Below, piece by piece: positions 1 through 16,641 of a stretch of DNA of 64,000 nt. The notes under the pieces were generated by a model. That model saw nothing but the letters and a program-made list of their open reading frames with translations, made no database searches and was not told where the DNA came from. The DNA is from Phylloscopus collybita (lineage: Eukaryota > Chordata > Aves > Passeriformes > Phylloscopidae). Made by a program: the position numbers and the translations under genes. Numbering within the stretch: the stretch's first letter is position 1; every line of letters starts with the position of its first letter. The DNA lies in assembly GCA_027886175.1 (NCBI GenBank), contig JAJNNQ010000024.1, forward strand, positions 4,572,001-4,636,000, read 5' to 3'.

Positions 1-3822
<3,822 letters not shown>

Positions 3823-3975
3823 CCTGCGGGCGGGAGGGAGGGAATGCCGGCGGGGCGGGCCGGGATGGACCGGGATGGGGCACAGCTCCACCCCCGCCGC
3901 AGGATGTGCCCGCTGGAAGCGGGAGGCGGTCGCTGCCGCGCTGGGTGTCACGGGAGGAGACGCTTCCGGGCGGCC
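3823..3975 (-). other. RIOX2: Probable untranslated exon 1 of RIOX2
   Basis: The inferred 5' UTR exon ends at the donor CAGG|GTGAGT (3823). Its upstream limit is a guess placed near the ETS-like motif. The interval contains no ATG on the minus strand, so the first start met after splicing to 1340 would be the MPKK start. This is an inference from CpG island position and splice signals. Confidence 0.4.
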
Positions 3976-4009
3976 GGGAGGAAATGCGGGGCTGCTCCGG
4001 TGTTACTCC

Positions 4010-4944
4010 TGGGTACTGAAGTTATCCGGAGGATTCAATTTTGCTTCGCGCACACAAACGGTGTCTCTGCTTTAGCTGCGCGATTTTTTTCCTGGACCAA
4101 AGTCCTGTTCCAGAGTCCTCCCGAAGCTTCCTCAAAGAAATCTTCAGAATCCTTACCGAGCAGATGAGAGCTTCCAGAAGTATTTTTAATTATCTTTACT
4201 AAAGAGGCCTGTTAATGGTTCCGTTTACATTGGCTAATGACATCGGAAAAAGATGTTAGGTAGGCTTTGCTAAAGCTTTATTCTTGTGTACTGATAGCTT
4301 GAAGACTTGTAAAACCTTTAAGAATGAAGTTGTCCCGACTTAAAAGTTTGCGTCACCTACCCTAACACCCACAGGATGTTTTCTTATTACAGATGGGTGT
4401 AGCAGCAGGTGTTAAAAATAGCGAGGCCACATCCTGCACCTCAGCTGGTCACAGAAATCAGGACAAGCTGTTATTTCTGCTCCAAAAATCCACGAAGCAC
4501 CCTCAGCCTCACTGCCCCGCTCACTCACACAAGTCTGTATTTACATAATGCCTGTAACTCGCAGTAAAGGTTGTGGGATATAAAACCCACGCCGTGGGAA
4601 TGGCTGCAAAACCAGCAGGAATGGGAAAGACTTGTGAATACCTTTTTAAAGACTTCCGTGCTGGTCTGCAGAGACAAATTGAAAGTATTTATTACATACC
4701 TGTCAGGAAGTTAACACACACTTCAGAGGGTCATGGGAGCTTAGCCAGCCCTCTAGCACCCTCTAGACAAGAAAGAATTCGTTGAAATACTGTTTATCTT
4801 TTACTATTTATGCAAGCAATAGATTTTTTTTAAAGCATAATTTATCCTGATATCATCCCTGTTACTGCATTAAGAAAATAAAAAGTATAAGTTTTGCTGT
4901 AAAAGCATGCAGTTCAATGTCATTATCATTTACAAGAGCATGTA
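4010..4944. other. Intergenic, no feature recognised
   Basis: This AT-rich DNA lies between the RIOX2 CpG island and a CR1 fragment. I see no exon, RNA gene or repeat that I can name. Confidence 0.5.
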
Positions 4945-5185
4945 GTGACAAGACAGGGGGAATGGCTTCAAACTGAAAGAGTGGAGGATTAGATTGGATA
5001 TTAGGAAAAAAAAATCTTTACTATGAGGTTTGCAAGGCTCTGGCACAGGCTTCCCAGAGAAGCTGTGGATATCCCATCCCTGGAAGTGCTCAGGGCCAGG
5101 TCTGAGCACCCTGGTTTAATGAAAGGCATCTCTGCCCAGGGCAGGAGGGCTGAACTGGATGATCTGCAGTACTTGGGTGGGGAGA
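4945..5185 (+). mobile_element. CR1 LINE 3' fragment, plus orientation
   Basis: The stretch reads in the CR1 sense direction: GGGGGAATGGCTTCAAACTG, TTAGATTGGATATTAGGA, CCCAGAGAAGCTGTGGAT, CCCATCCCTGGAAGTGCTCA, and GAACTGGATGATCTGCAG near its end. It is diverged and lacks the terminal ATTCTATGA repeats. Confidence 0.85.
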
Positions 5186-7473
5186 ACCCTTGGTCAATGA
5201 TTTCTGGAAGTAACAGCAGCTTTCTCCACCAAAAGCAAGCTCTGCAGCTCTCTGGCACCTGTACAAGATGTGTCTGGAAGGTAAATGCAGCCAGGGATCT
5301 CTTTTCCTCCACACCTCCTCCTGAGGACCAGTTTGCTGCAGCCTACACAGGGCTCGGGCATGCTGTGCTGCAGGGCTTCTGCTGCTGCAAATCCTGCAAG
5401 GAATTTAGAAAAGGGAAGTGATTTGGAGGCTTTTTTTTTCTGTTGGAGGCTGAGGCTTCACTGTTGGCTACACAACAAATACTTCTTGTAGGGCAGATTA
5501 AAAAAATAATTATGTGAAAACAATGCTGTTATACTAGTTCATGTGAAAAGTTTAGAAGACACATTACACATCTGGAGCAACTAGATGGGATTTTCTCAGG
5601 CAATCTGGAACATCTGTGCAGGATGTCTCATAATGGCAGTGCAGGAACAGGGCTGTGATGGTGTATTTTTATATACAGCTACACTACACATCTGCTCAGC
5701 TTGAGGTCTGCCGTGCTGTTACTGTTGCCAAAGCTTGTGTATCCTTTGGCTTTGCATTCCCAGCATTGTCATTCCTGGTATGGTTCTGCTTTCCATGACA
5801 GGATTTCCTGGAAAAGTATCAAAGCTGTCTCAGCTCTGATACATTTGTTTGGCAGTGATCTGTCCCACTCACTCCCTGAGATTTCAGTCACTCAGCAGGC
5901 ACCGTGTCACCACTTCTCCAGCTCTGGAACTGGGAGCCTGACAAATGCAGCTCTTTGAAAAAGTTAAGAGACGTCACCATGCTCTGAACAAACAAGATGA
6001 GAGCAAGAAAATAAGTAAATTGAATAAGAAAAAAAAAAAAAAAGTAAGCAAATAAAGTAAATAAAGAAACCAGAGAAATAAAGAAACCAAGCTTCCAAAT
6101 TTATTCCCAGTTCCTTGACCAATAAACTTGACCAAGCATTTACCTTGTGACACTTTTTGCCACCACAAATGATCGTTTTGAACTGACTTTGTAAATATAA
6201 ACTCAGCTCATTAAATTACAGATGAACCCAAGGAATTTAATGGAAAATGCTCCTCATTTGGGAAAGTTACAAAAGTAATAGTGATTCTTTTCTGGAGCTG
6301 TGAAAACTTTCAGCCTTAATCCAGCCTCCTTAGCGTGAACCTAAGGGTATTTCCATGCAGGATTCATCTGAGACTGACAGGTTTCCTGTATGTGTCTCTG
6401 TTTTGGCACAGCTGTTTCCTTTTATCTCCTGGAACTGTGCTGGGGATCACTGCTGCAAGGGGCAGATGCAGCTTCTCCCCAACTGGAACATTCAATCTCA
6501 AAAGCCAAAGGGAGAGGGAGGGAGGCAAAACCCCAAGTTCACGTGCAACATAAAGCAGAAGAACCGAAGGCGTGGTTGGTTTGTTCTCTTGACAAAGTCG
6601 TGTAAAATCTCTGTCTCAAAGCCTCTGTTTCTAAACCAAAGGGTTCTGCAGGAAGCAGGGGACTCCAGCAGGTCGAGGTGAGGCAGAGGTGTGTGGGTGG
6701 CACGTGAAGGACACAGATCCTGCTGGGGATGCTGCTCACCCAGCTGGGAGGTGGCTGCAAGTGCACAGGGTCTGGGACATTGTTCCTGTGCTGCCTCAGG
6801 GACTGGTGAGCCAGATTCTTCAAAACAGGGGTCCCATGGGGAGTCATGGACAGCTGACAAGGGTGAAGAGTTTTCTCAAGGTGTTGTTGATGCACAACCT
6901 GCCGAGCCCCATCAGCCTGGCTTCCTGCTGGTCCCTACTGCTCTGCTAAGCCATAATTTTACCTCTGGTTCCCATCCAAGGGCAGAGACTGCTGAGGTGC
7001 ACAGGGGTTGCCCAGGAAAACTGAAATGCAGGAAGTGAAACAAGGACAGGAGCCATCCCAAGGCTATCCCAAAGCAGTTGGTGCTGATAGCTGACCGAAA
7101 TGGAGCACAGGTGAAGAACAGAGAGGCTGATTTGAGAGGAAGGGTTGGAGTGCAAACAGAGACAGGGCAACACCTCAGGTGGGAGCTGCTGTCTGTTCAG
7201 GAGGGTGACAAAGGGCTCCCTCAGTGAGCACACTGCAGTGCAGTCTGTGCACAGGATCACCCTGGTGAAGCTCTGCATAGTCCAGTTGAAAAAGAACCCA
7301 GACATGTGAGAGTTTTTCATGAAGAGTTTTGCTGCTGACCAAACCAGGCCAGGTTTGATGCAGAAGTCTCTTTTGGAAAATCATAACGTTTTCCTCCACT
7401 GCTGTTGCATTATTTTTAAAGTATGATGCAACCCTCATACACAAAATAAAGTCTAGCTCATAAGCATTTTTGT
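5186..7473. other. Intergenic DNA and probable GABRR3 3' UTR
   Basis: No coding exon is recognised. The right part, directly below the GABRR3 stop, should be its 3' UTR on the minus strand. The first plausible polyadenylation hexamers I see are far from the stop. A poly-A run lies at 6030-6044 (plus strand). Confidence 0.45.
6100..6241 (-). terminator. GABRR3: Candidate polyadenylation signals for GABRR3
   Basis: On the minus strand ATTAAA occurs at 6241-6236 and AATAAA at 6105-6100, about 1.2-1.4 kb after the stop codon. I saw no closer canonical hexamer in 6300-7473. Use of these sites is inferred only. Confidence 0.25.
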
Positions 7474-7776
7474 TCATATGTACAAACCCCAGTAAAAAAA
7501 GTTGAACACAATATATACACTGGGAAATATAATCCTGGAATAGGTGTCAATAACATGATTGTTCTGTAAAATAATCCTGCCCACGTTTCCCTTCAGAGAC
7601 CTCTTCCTCTTCAGGCGAGGTGTGTCTGTGTTGGAGATGTTGGTTTGACTTGCCCTGGTCTCATTCTCCTCACAGGGCTCTGGGAAGGGAGGCAGGTCCA
7701 TGTCCACGTCCGTGTCGTGGAAGCAGCCGTCGAAAGCCATCGCTTGCACCGCATCCATGCTGTACATTCCTGAAGC
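7474..7776 (-). CDS. GABRR3: GABRR3 exon 9: M3-M4 loop, M4 and stop
   Basis: This 303-bp coding part starts ASGMYSMDAVQAMAFDGCFH, with an acidic patch (DTDVDMDLPPFPEP) and a basic patch (PRLKRKRSLKG). It ends with M4 (YSRIIFPSVYIVFNFFYWGL) and TGA at 7476-7474. The acceptor is TTGCCAG|GCT. The loop is short, as in rho-3 subunits. Confidence 0.96.
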   Translation of the reverse strand, partial: ASGMYSMDAVQAMAFDGCFHDTDVDMDLPPFPEPCEENETRASQTNISNTDTPRLKRKRSLKGNVGRIILQNNHVIDTYSRIIFPSVYIVFNFFYWGLYI

Positions 7777-10700
7777 CTGGCAACAAAGGAGAGTTACTCT
7801 GTGCCTGGCAGGAGCCATTTGGGCAAATCACAAGTGAATAAAACAGAAGCTAAAGAAAGCTTTCCCCTCGGTGTGGTGCTCTCTGTGTGTGGAGAGCATG
7901 TGGAGAACAGGGCTATCTCACAGGATGGCTCTCTGTGGGGCCTGCCCCCTTGAGCGGGACATGAGCAAGGAAATGTCATCAAATGTCATAAAACACACTT
8001 GTCTGCCTGATTATTGCCAGCTGCTGGCTGGCAATCCGTGCCTCAGCTTCTGAAATAGAAGAATCAAACTCTCTCCTGTAGGTCTGTGTTGCTGGAGTTG
8101 TGGGAAATGACTTCAAACATTTCTGGGAGTAGGTTTTTTGATGGGATTATCCAATTATGTGAGCAACATATGCATCTTTTCTGTGTTCTGCCCCTCATGA
8201 TATTCTAGCAAATGAGTTTACAGAGGGGATATTCTTCAAGCAAAAGTTTTAAGTGAGAGCTTCACAGAAAGCAGATGTTTAACTTGTGACTATTTCTGCT
8301 TCAGGCACACTTTTCTAAAAGTGACCTTGTCATTCATCTGGTCTTGAAACAAAAAAGAAAGAGGAAACAGGGAGGAGTATTCATATGAGGGCATGCTGAG
8401 GTCTATCTCAGAGACAGGAGAAATACCTTGATTGATAGGCATTTAGAAATAAAAGGAAGGTTATATTCCTCTGAGGGGGGAAAAAGGGGCAAAAAAAAAA
8501 ATCCCAAATCTCTGCCACAAGAAAAGGGAGAGAAAGCACAGACCTCTCAGGATCTCAGAGAGGAGGACACTTTGTCTCCCTTCACCCAAGTGAAAAAAAA
8601 ATAAATGAGATACAGAGTGGAGAGAGATTGTTACTGTTCTGTTATTAAAGTGGTGTATCAGGACTACTCTGTGGCTTCCATGATGCTTTCAGAAGGCAAC
8701 AAAACACAGAGGGTTGTACCTTGCCCCTTTTTTTGAGTTGTTTTCTCTCCTCAATCGTGGTGAGATAGTTCACTGCTGCATACTCGATGACTGACAGGAA
8801 GACAAAAAGGAAGCTGATCCATAAATACACATCCACAGCCTTTATGTAAGACACTTGAGGCATTGAGGCACTTACTCCTGTCATGATGGTGGACATTGTC
8901 AGCACTGTAGTTATACCTGCCAGAGAGAAGAGAGGGGTTATCACAGTTCTGGCCAGCTGGCTCTGTTTAGCTCATCAGCACTGCTTGGACAGCACAGCTT
9001 TGTGAGGGCATGTGATTGACACCCCCTTTAACTTCCTCACACAGGCTCTGAGAAGTGGAGTGAACCATGAAGGGCCCATCACACACAGTACTGAGAGCAC
9101 TAAATCATCTCTCTGCCCAGAATGGCTGCTGAGCAGCACAAGGAACACGTTTCTGTGACAGCTTTGGGCTCTGCCACAGACAGGTGAAAGCAGGTCTGTG
9201 GTCATCCTTCCCTTCCCAGAGCCAGGGTCACCACTGCATATTTTGTTGTCCAGGAAAATCACTAAAGAATCACCATTTTCCCTCCCAACCCTTTCTCAAA
9301 TTGTACTTCTTGAGAAGATGTATCAGCCTCTATGTCCCTGTCGTAACTCCATGGCTCTCTAAAAACAATCTAGCATAAAAATGCTACAGCCGCTGAAACT
9401 AAGAAAAAATTATTGTTTGCCTCAGTGTGACCAGAATTTCACCCTCATCTTTTCAATCTCAGCTCTTATGTCAGCTATTCATCTCATTTTGGTTTGCCCC
9501 AGCTCAGGAAATAAAACCAACACCCAACTCAGGCTCTGCTTTTAAAGAAATCAGTTTAACTCTGGAAGTGAAAACATCTGGACATCTTGTGAGACAGCAC
9601 TGCCAGCTGGGTCTCTGCAGCCCTTCTCCAGTTCTACACCAGCTCAAGTCCACTGGAACATACAGGAGTTTTCCCCTACCTCTCTGCAACTTCTTTAGGT
9701 TGAAGGATGGAGTTTGAAATACACCATTTAAGAGAAAATTAGTTTGTTTAATATAAATGTACTCTAGGCCAAAGAGTTAGGCTTATTAAACTTTGTTGTT
9801 AAGGTTTTCTATAAATTATGTATGATTATGCTAATGAAATGTGCTTTATTCATGGAACTCCTGATGCATAACCTTCTGCAGAAATCCATACATAAAGAAC
9901 ACGATCAGCAAAGCCATCTTGACAACATTAAAAATTGCCTACTGGGAATTAAAAAGTTATTTTTTAAAGATGAAGTTAAATTTCTTCCAAATAAAAGGAA
10001 TTCATAGATGCATTAATAAAAGTAAGTAGGAGGTACCATGATTTGTTTACAGATTAACAAATAGATTTATATCTCATGTATTAACAGCTTCAGACTGTGC
10101 CAAGAGAAAGGGACCTGAGTGGCTGCAGTACTATTTTTTCTAGGTTGATATAATTACAGAGAAAAATGAGGGTTTCTTCTCTTGTCTAAGAAATATGGCA
10201 ACATATAGTTGGCTTCTGGGACCAGCATCAGTGAGAAGAAAGAACAGGAGCTTCTTTATTTTAACCTGACAGTTGCAGGACTCAGGTGCATTATGGTTGC
10301 ATTAGATATCTCAGCAAATTCCCATCAGACCTTCAGAGATCCTAATTTTTTGAAAAAATGTACTTTTGCACCAAGGCTATCAGCATTATATTCACAACAA
10401 AGCCTTGGAGTGGCATCCACTGATTCACCAGTGAGAAAAAAAAATAAACTTCTATAAAAACCACTGCAATAGGGCTTCTTCTCCTGAGCTGAGGTGTTCA
10501 GAACTTACCTTTTGGCTTCCACAGAAGATTGTGTGCCTTGCACAGCTAAGACACCAAAGCAAACATTTCCAGGGTGTCCCACAGGGAAAGGCTTTGCCAC
10601 ACAGGCTACTCTTTCCAAGTTGGTAGGATGAAAACGAATGCTTCTTGAGAAAAAGAAGAGCTGCAGGGCTTTTCCCTACATTGGGCTACACCTAATGATC

Positions 10701-13700
10701 CATGGATTTGGGGAGGGATCTGACTGCCTGTTCCTACCTGTCACTTTGCTGGGAAGAGGGAAGGAAAGCCCAGGTTTTGCAATTAAGTAAAATTCTATCA
10801 GGAAATCTGCAGAATCATCCTTTTTTTTGCTTTTGTGGCGTGTGAGCTGTTTTCAAAAATAGCAAAGCCAGTCTGAACAAACATTCCCTTTCCAAATGTA
10901 GTTTTGGACTTACAGGTAATGACAGCAGAGGTAATAACAGTCTTGTTCAAGCAATTATCAGATTTTTTTGCTCATGTCCTGTGTAAATAAGCTAAGGTAA
11001 CTCCAAACCCTCCCCTCTCAATTCTATACTTCCCAAGGAATATAAAGCAAAGATTTACCTAATGACACCCTGGCAGGAACAGCTCTTCTGTCAATCCAAA
11101 AGGAAACCCAAGACAGCATCACCATCAGCATGGCTGGGAAATAGGATTGCAGCACAAAAAAGAAAATATGTCTGCGGAGTGCAAAGTTGATAAAAAGTCG
11201 ATTGTACCAACCTATTGGGAAAAAAAAAAAAAAAAAAAAAAAAAGGGAGAGGAACAGGTTGGGGGAGAAGAGAAGAGAAGAGAGCAGTGTTATCTGTGAG
11301 CTCTGTTTGCTGGCCCCTCCTTCAGGCAGGAGCAGTAAATGCCTCAGAAATCTTGCCACTGCCTTGGTTTTACACGGTGCTTTACAAACTGTCCAAGCTC
11401 CCTCATTTATGGGAGCAGAGGGCCATGGCTGCACATCTAAAATACTCTGTTATAACTGAGGTTGGGAAATTGAAAAAATTAAATAGACTTGATGTGGAAC
11501 TGCCAGGAGAATACAGACAGGATACAATTGTCCAGTGATGTCAATTCCCTCCCTTCCTTGAAATACCTGACAAGAAGCAGCCCTTCCTTCCAATTTTTTG
11601 TTTTATTTTTGGAGGTTTTTTTGGTGTTTTGTTTTGGTTTTTTGGTGGGAGCTGACTGCCTGCCGGCCCAGCGCTCACTTTAGAGGACAGGGTGCCATCT
11701 AGTGAATTTTGGGACACGCTCTGCCTGTGCAGCACTGCATCCGTGCTGTCATTTCCTGCCACAGCAGGGAAACCAGGACACAGGGAGGTAAAAAGGCAAA
11801 AGCGGGTGGCTGCACAGCATCTGCCTGTCCAGGACAGACAGAGGCATCTGTGAGCCTGTGTAGGAGCAGACCTGCCATCACAACGAGTGACTCTATAGAG
11901 AAGAACATATCAAAATGAACCCCAAATAATAAGTATTCTACTGTATTTCCAGTTGTGGAGAAGGCTTGTTTTTTGGGGTGGTTTTGTTTTTTGGGGTTTT
12001 TTTGTTTGTTTGTTTGTTTTAAAGATTACTGTCTCTAAAATGGATTTAAATTGTTGCTCCTCTGGAGGTGTGGGAACTCCAAAAGCCTCAACACCACTGG
12101 TGTAGCTCACGGAGATTCACAGGAAAGGATATGCAGAACCTAAAGCTGCTTTGTGGGAATGATGACTCTCATTAGAGCAGGGCTGTTTGTTCTCCACTAT
12201 TATTTACTTGGAGGGTAAATTTGCTTCCAACAAGAAACAAAACAAAATAAAACACACACACCCCCCCAAAAAAATAAAAATAATAATAATAAAAAAATAA
12301 AATAAAAGAACAGAAAGTGGAACCTCCTGAGCAAAACAAAACCTCAAAGCCAAAGACAAGTGTAAGCCTACAAAGGACAGCATTGTGCTTACCAGATATG
12401 CTACAAGCGTTATTCAGGTACTTCCCAGTGGTCCCTGGGACTTAAAAAAAGTCTTTGCCTTCACCTTTATGCTGCTGAATAAGCTCACCATCAGAACCTC
12501 TGCGTGTTAAGTGTAAAGCAGTTACACCCTGCCAAGTCAAAGATGCTCTGAGGGTGCTGCAAAGCCCTGGGTGCAGGGGCATTATGAGAGTGCCCTGTTG
12601 TGCACAAGGATTTATTTGCTTGCCATGAGTGTTTTTTGAAAAGAACAGCAAGGCAGAAAGAAGCCAAGCTGAGCTCCTGGAACCCAGTCTGGTGGAAAAT
12701 ATCCCAATCTCCTTCTTGCAACAAGGACGAATTTGAGGTAGCTCTCAGCAAGGCACAGTTACAGTAGCAGGGTATCACTCGCCCTCCTCTCACATGACAG
12801 TGGCTCTTGAAAGGTGGAGCTCTGTTCTTAGCTCACACAGGAGCAGGAGATAAGGGTGAAGAACCTTATCAAGCTGTGAATTCCTCACTGCTTAGGCTGC
12901 ATCATAATTTAAACTGGGATTTCTGCATTCGGTATCGGCCACCACAAACTTGAATGCAAAAAGAAAATAACCTGTAAATTAAATACACCAAATAAATCTG
13001 TCTGCTGCTTTCCTTAAAGGCTTTTTTCCAAAGTGTTGTGCACTTTATCATATTAAATGGAATAATTTCTCTTCCATTCATCTGTTTTGATACAAAGGGC
13101 AATAACCAAACTGAAATTAACTGACTCAGACTGTGAAGTACAATAGCAAGAGTGTTGTTTTCTTTGGTTAAAAACATATGGTTAGACTACTTCCATAGAG
13201 AAGTGTTTCAAAATTTATAATTTCGTGTAAAATACATGAAAACAAACCCCACCCTGCATGAAACCAAGACTACAATAAACTCTAAAAGCCTTGTGCAGTT
13301 TGCCAGAAAGTATGGAGCAAGATCTACAGGGAGGAATAAAAATCCTGTCTGGGGCAGATTAACCTGAATTTACACTATGTTGCACTGAAATAAAGGAATT
13401 TTTTTTTTACTGCAACTTTATGTATAAACAAGGAAAATCAGGCAGATCATGAATTAGGCCTGAACAGGTAATAAATAGTCTCATATGAAAATCCTCCAGT
13501 TAGCAGACTTTTAGTGATGTTACACAGCTCCACAAGTGAGGATATTTTAGCCAATAAAACACACTGGAATTCCTTTTGTTTGCTTTCTAGTAGCTGACCC
13601 TTTAGGATTTCCATTTTCAAGCTTTACTATTATAGCCAGGACATAAAGATTCCTGTAAATCCAATACTTGAGTGGCTTTCAGAGAAGCACCATGATTTTT

Positions 13701-16600
13701 CAAGAGTTCATAACAGCACATTTTTGGTTGTTGTGCATTTTTTTCCAGGTTCTTAATGCCAGATATAAAGTTACAAGTCTTATTATGGTGTTTTGTTTTG
13801 TTTTTTTGCTAAAACAAAGTTTTATATTGGTAATGCAAAGAGAAGCAAGGCCCCAGACTGACAAGACCTCATTGTAATTGATCTCTCAGCAGCCACTGTC
13901 ATTTATTAGCAAGGAATTTGAATGTGAAAGACATTCTGCATGATTTTATCCTGTGGTTCTCTCTTTTAAGGAGAAGGGTTTACTCTACCAGTACTGCTGT
14001 AAAAAGCAAGTCCACTGGAAGCACTGAATTCCTCAATGAAGAACTGGGACAGGGAGATGTGCTCATCTGTGCTCAGGGACTTGTTGCCATGTTTCCAGTA
14101 CAACATCAGATCATCTTCATTGTATGCATCTGTGAGAAAGCAGAGACTGAAATTATGAAGTTACTAAAGGGAATCACTTCCTCTTTCCTTTCTTAGGGAA
14201 AGGGGACCACTCAACCAATCTGGAAAAACCCCAAAGAGACATTTTTGACATCTGTTTGTCACTTGACATGTCAAACATCGACGTTTTATTTTATTTTTAA
14301 TCTGCACTTTTTTTTTTTTTCTCAGAGAAAAAACCCTCCAGCTTTTTGACAGACTTTTAGATTTAGGCCCTGGAATAAACACCCAGGAATAAAGCAGGGT
14401 GCATCAGGGTTTTTCCACCTTCCCAAAGCTCAGTGAGGTCTGGAAAGATCCCAGATTGCTTACAGTTCAATATATACACACTAAAGGGTTCAGCTCACAC
14501 ATCAAAGTGAGTGAAAGAGGTATTATGCACAAGATGGAGTGCTGGTAAGAATGCACATGTGAAGAACAATTAGGAATTAAACTTACAGCTTTCCAGTTCT
14601 AAAGAACAGTTCTGTGTGTCCAGAGGAAACCTACTGAAATCCATGAAGCACATAGCAGAAACTGTTATTCTGCAGAAAGGAAGAGAAAAAAGGAAATAAA
14701 ATGAAAAATTTCACACTTTCTTAGCTGTGCACACAACTTAGTGAGATCCCCAACCAATCTGCTGTTTAGAATCCTATTGACTGAGGATTTCTGCCCTTTT
14801 AGATGCTTCTAAATTAGCCTCAAGATGGTGAAATAAAGTTATATCAGAGAGCTATCATCTTTTTTTAAAAAACATGAATAGTCTTTATTATTAAATACAT
14901 TATACTTGATTTTAAAACCCTATATTTGGCCTGATCCTTCATTAGCTTTTCACACATTTTCTTTGAAGGTTTACACTTTTGAAGATTAATGAAGGGAGTT
15001 CACATTTCTTGACTTGATTTCTGACAGACTGAAGTAGATAATATTACAGACTAGAACAAACATTATTTCAAGTGCTGTTTTCCCAGCTGGAATGGTTATA
15101 ATATTTAATTGCAAAAAGAGATTAGCTGCAATTTCTGGAAGCTTACTCTCCTCTTAATTGAAATGCTTTATATTGTAAAAAGCTTAAGGAAATCTAGGCA
15201 AAGACTATGTCACATTCAACCTGCTTTTTCACAAAGGTTTAGAGGACAAATATCCCTTGGTATTAAATAAAGAACAAAAAAAAATAAACTGAACTTGCTA
15301 GGGGAAGCAGCTTAAATATGGTAAATATTGCCAAATTTCTCTTTCCTGTCACAGCTTGCACATCATTTGAAGGTTTCATCCCATTTTTCAGTTTTGCCCA
15401 AATGGAATCCTACAGGAATTTCAGTGAGGGTTATACTGGTTATACAAGTGCCCTTTGAAAACTTGTGATCAGGAACCACACTGTAGCTGAATTTTTACAA
15501 ATATAAGACTTTACTGCCTTGAAATGAGATCCTAAGAGTGGGGCATGCACAGGACTTCCAGCTATGGATGTTGTTTCCATCCTTCAGCTGTTGACTAAAG
15601 GACCAAGGGAACAAGAAGAAAAGAAAGATTATTTTAGCAACAGATCTGGATTTTTGTTTCACTTTGCTTCAATAAAATCCTGGGTGCCAGGCACTGAAGA
15701 AAAACTGTGGAATATGCAGATTTATTGCATGTAAATATTTGGAATATAATCTACTTACTACATGTAAAACTGGCAATACAAAAAAGGCTGTTTAAAGCCA
15801 CATCTAAAGGAACATTTCCTACTTCTCACTTTGAGAACCACTCCCCTTAGTGGAGGGGTATAGTTTCCTCTGATCCCTCCTTCTCAAGAATTATGGAAAC
15901 TAATACAGCAATAAAAAGCACACTTCACCTCATTGTTCCTGACTGTCAGTATGACTCCTGAACAGACACTACTTTAAAGTGATGTACAGCTGCTGTTGTG
16001 AGGATTTCTGCATGTCCTCATGACAGAGGAGATAAATTCATTAATTGTTGGAACAATTATTACACAGCCACAATCTCAAATGCTTCCATAAATCTTCAAA
16101 CTGTCCAGATTGGATGAAATATCACCTCTGTGCACACAGCTAATTAGTAACAAACTGTATTTCTGCAATGCACAGACCTCAGGTTCCTTACCCTAGGGGG
16201 GAAATTCCTCCATTAAAACACTTTCTGCCACATCATCCAAATCTCCTTCATAAAGCAAAGCAATATCATGCAGAGAGGGAAAGGAGACACATTAATGACC
16301 TTGCTATTCCAGTTCTGGAATTGCTGTTTCACTTTCCAGTTCCTTTTAGTCCCACAACACCGCTGGTATCAGCACCCAAAATCTGCTCTCTGTGCCTATC
16401 TGGAGCTTTGGTTTGTATCACTGGCTTGTTAACTGGTAAGCCAGGGTGAAAATAGCTGAGACAGTTTTAAAAGACCCAGGAAAAAAAACCAAAACAAAAC
16501 AAAACAACCAAATTCATGGGTTTTTTCCCTTTGTTAATAATTTTGGGCTTTACTGTATTCAGTAGCAATTCTGCTAGAGCCACCGGCAAGGAATTAATAC

Positions 16601-16641
<41 letters not shown>

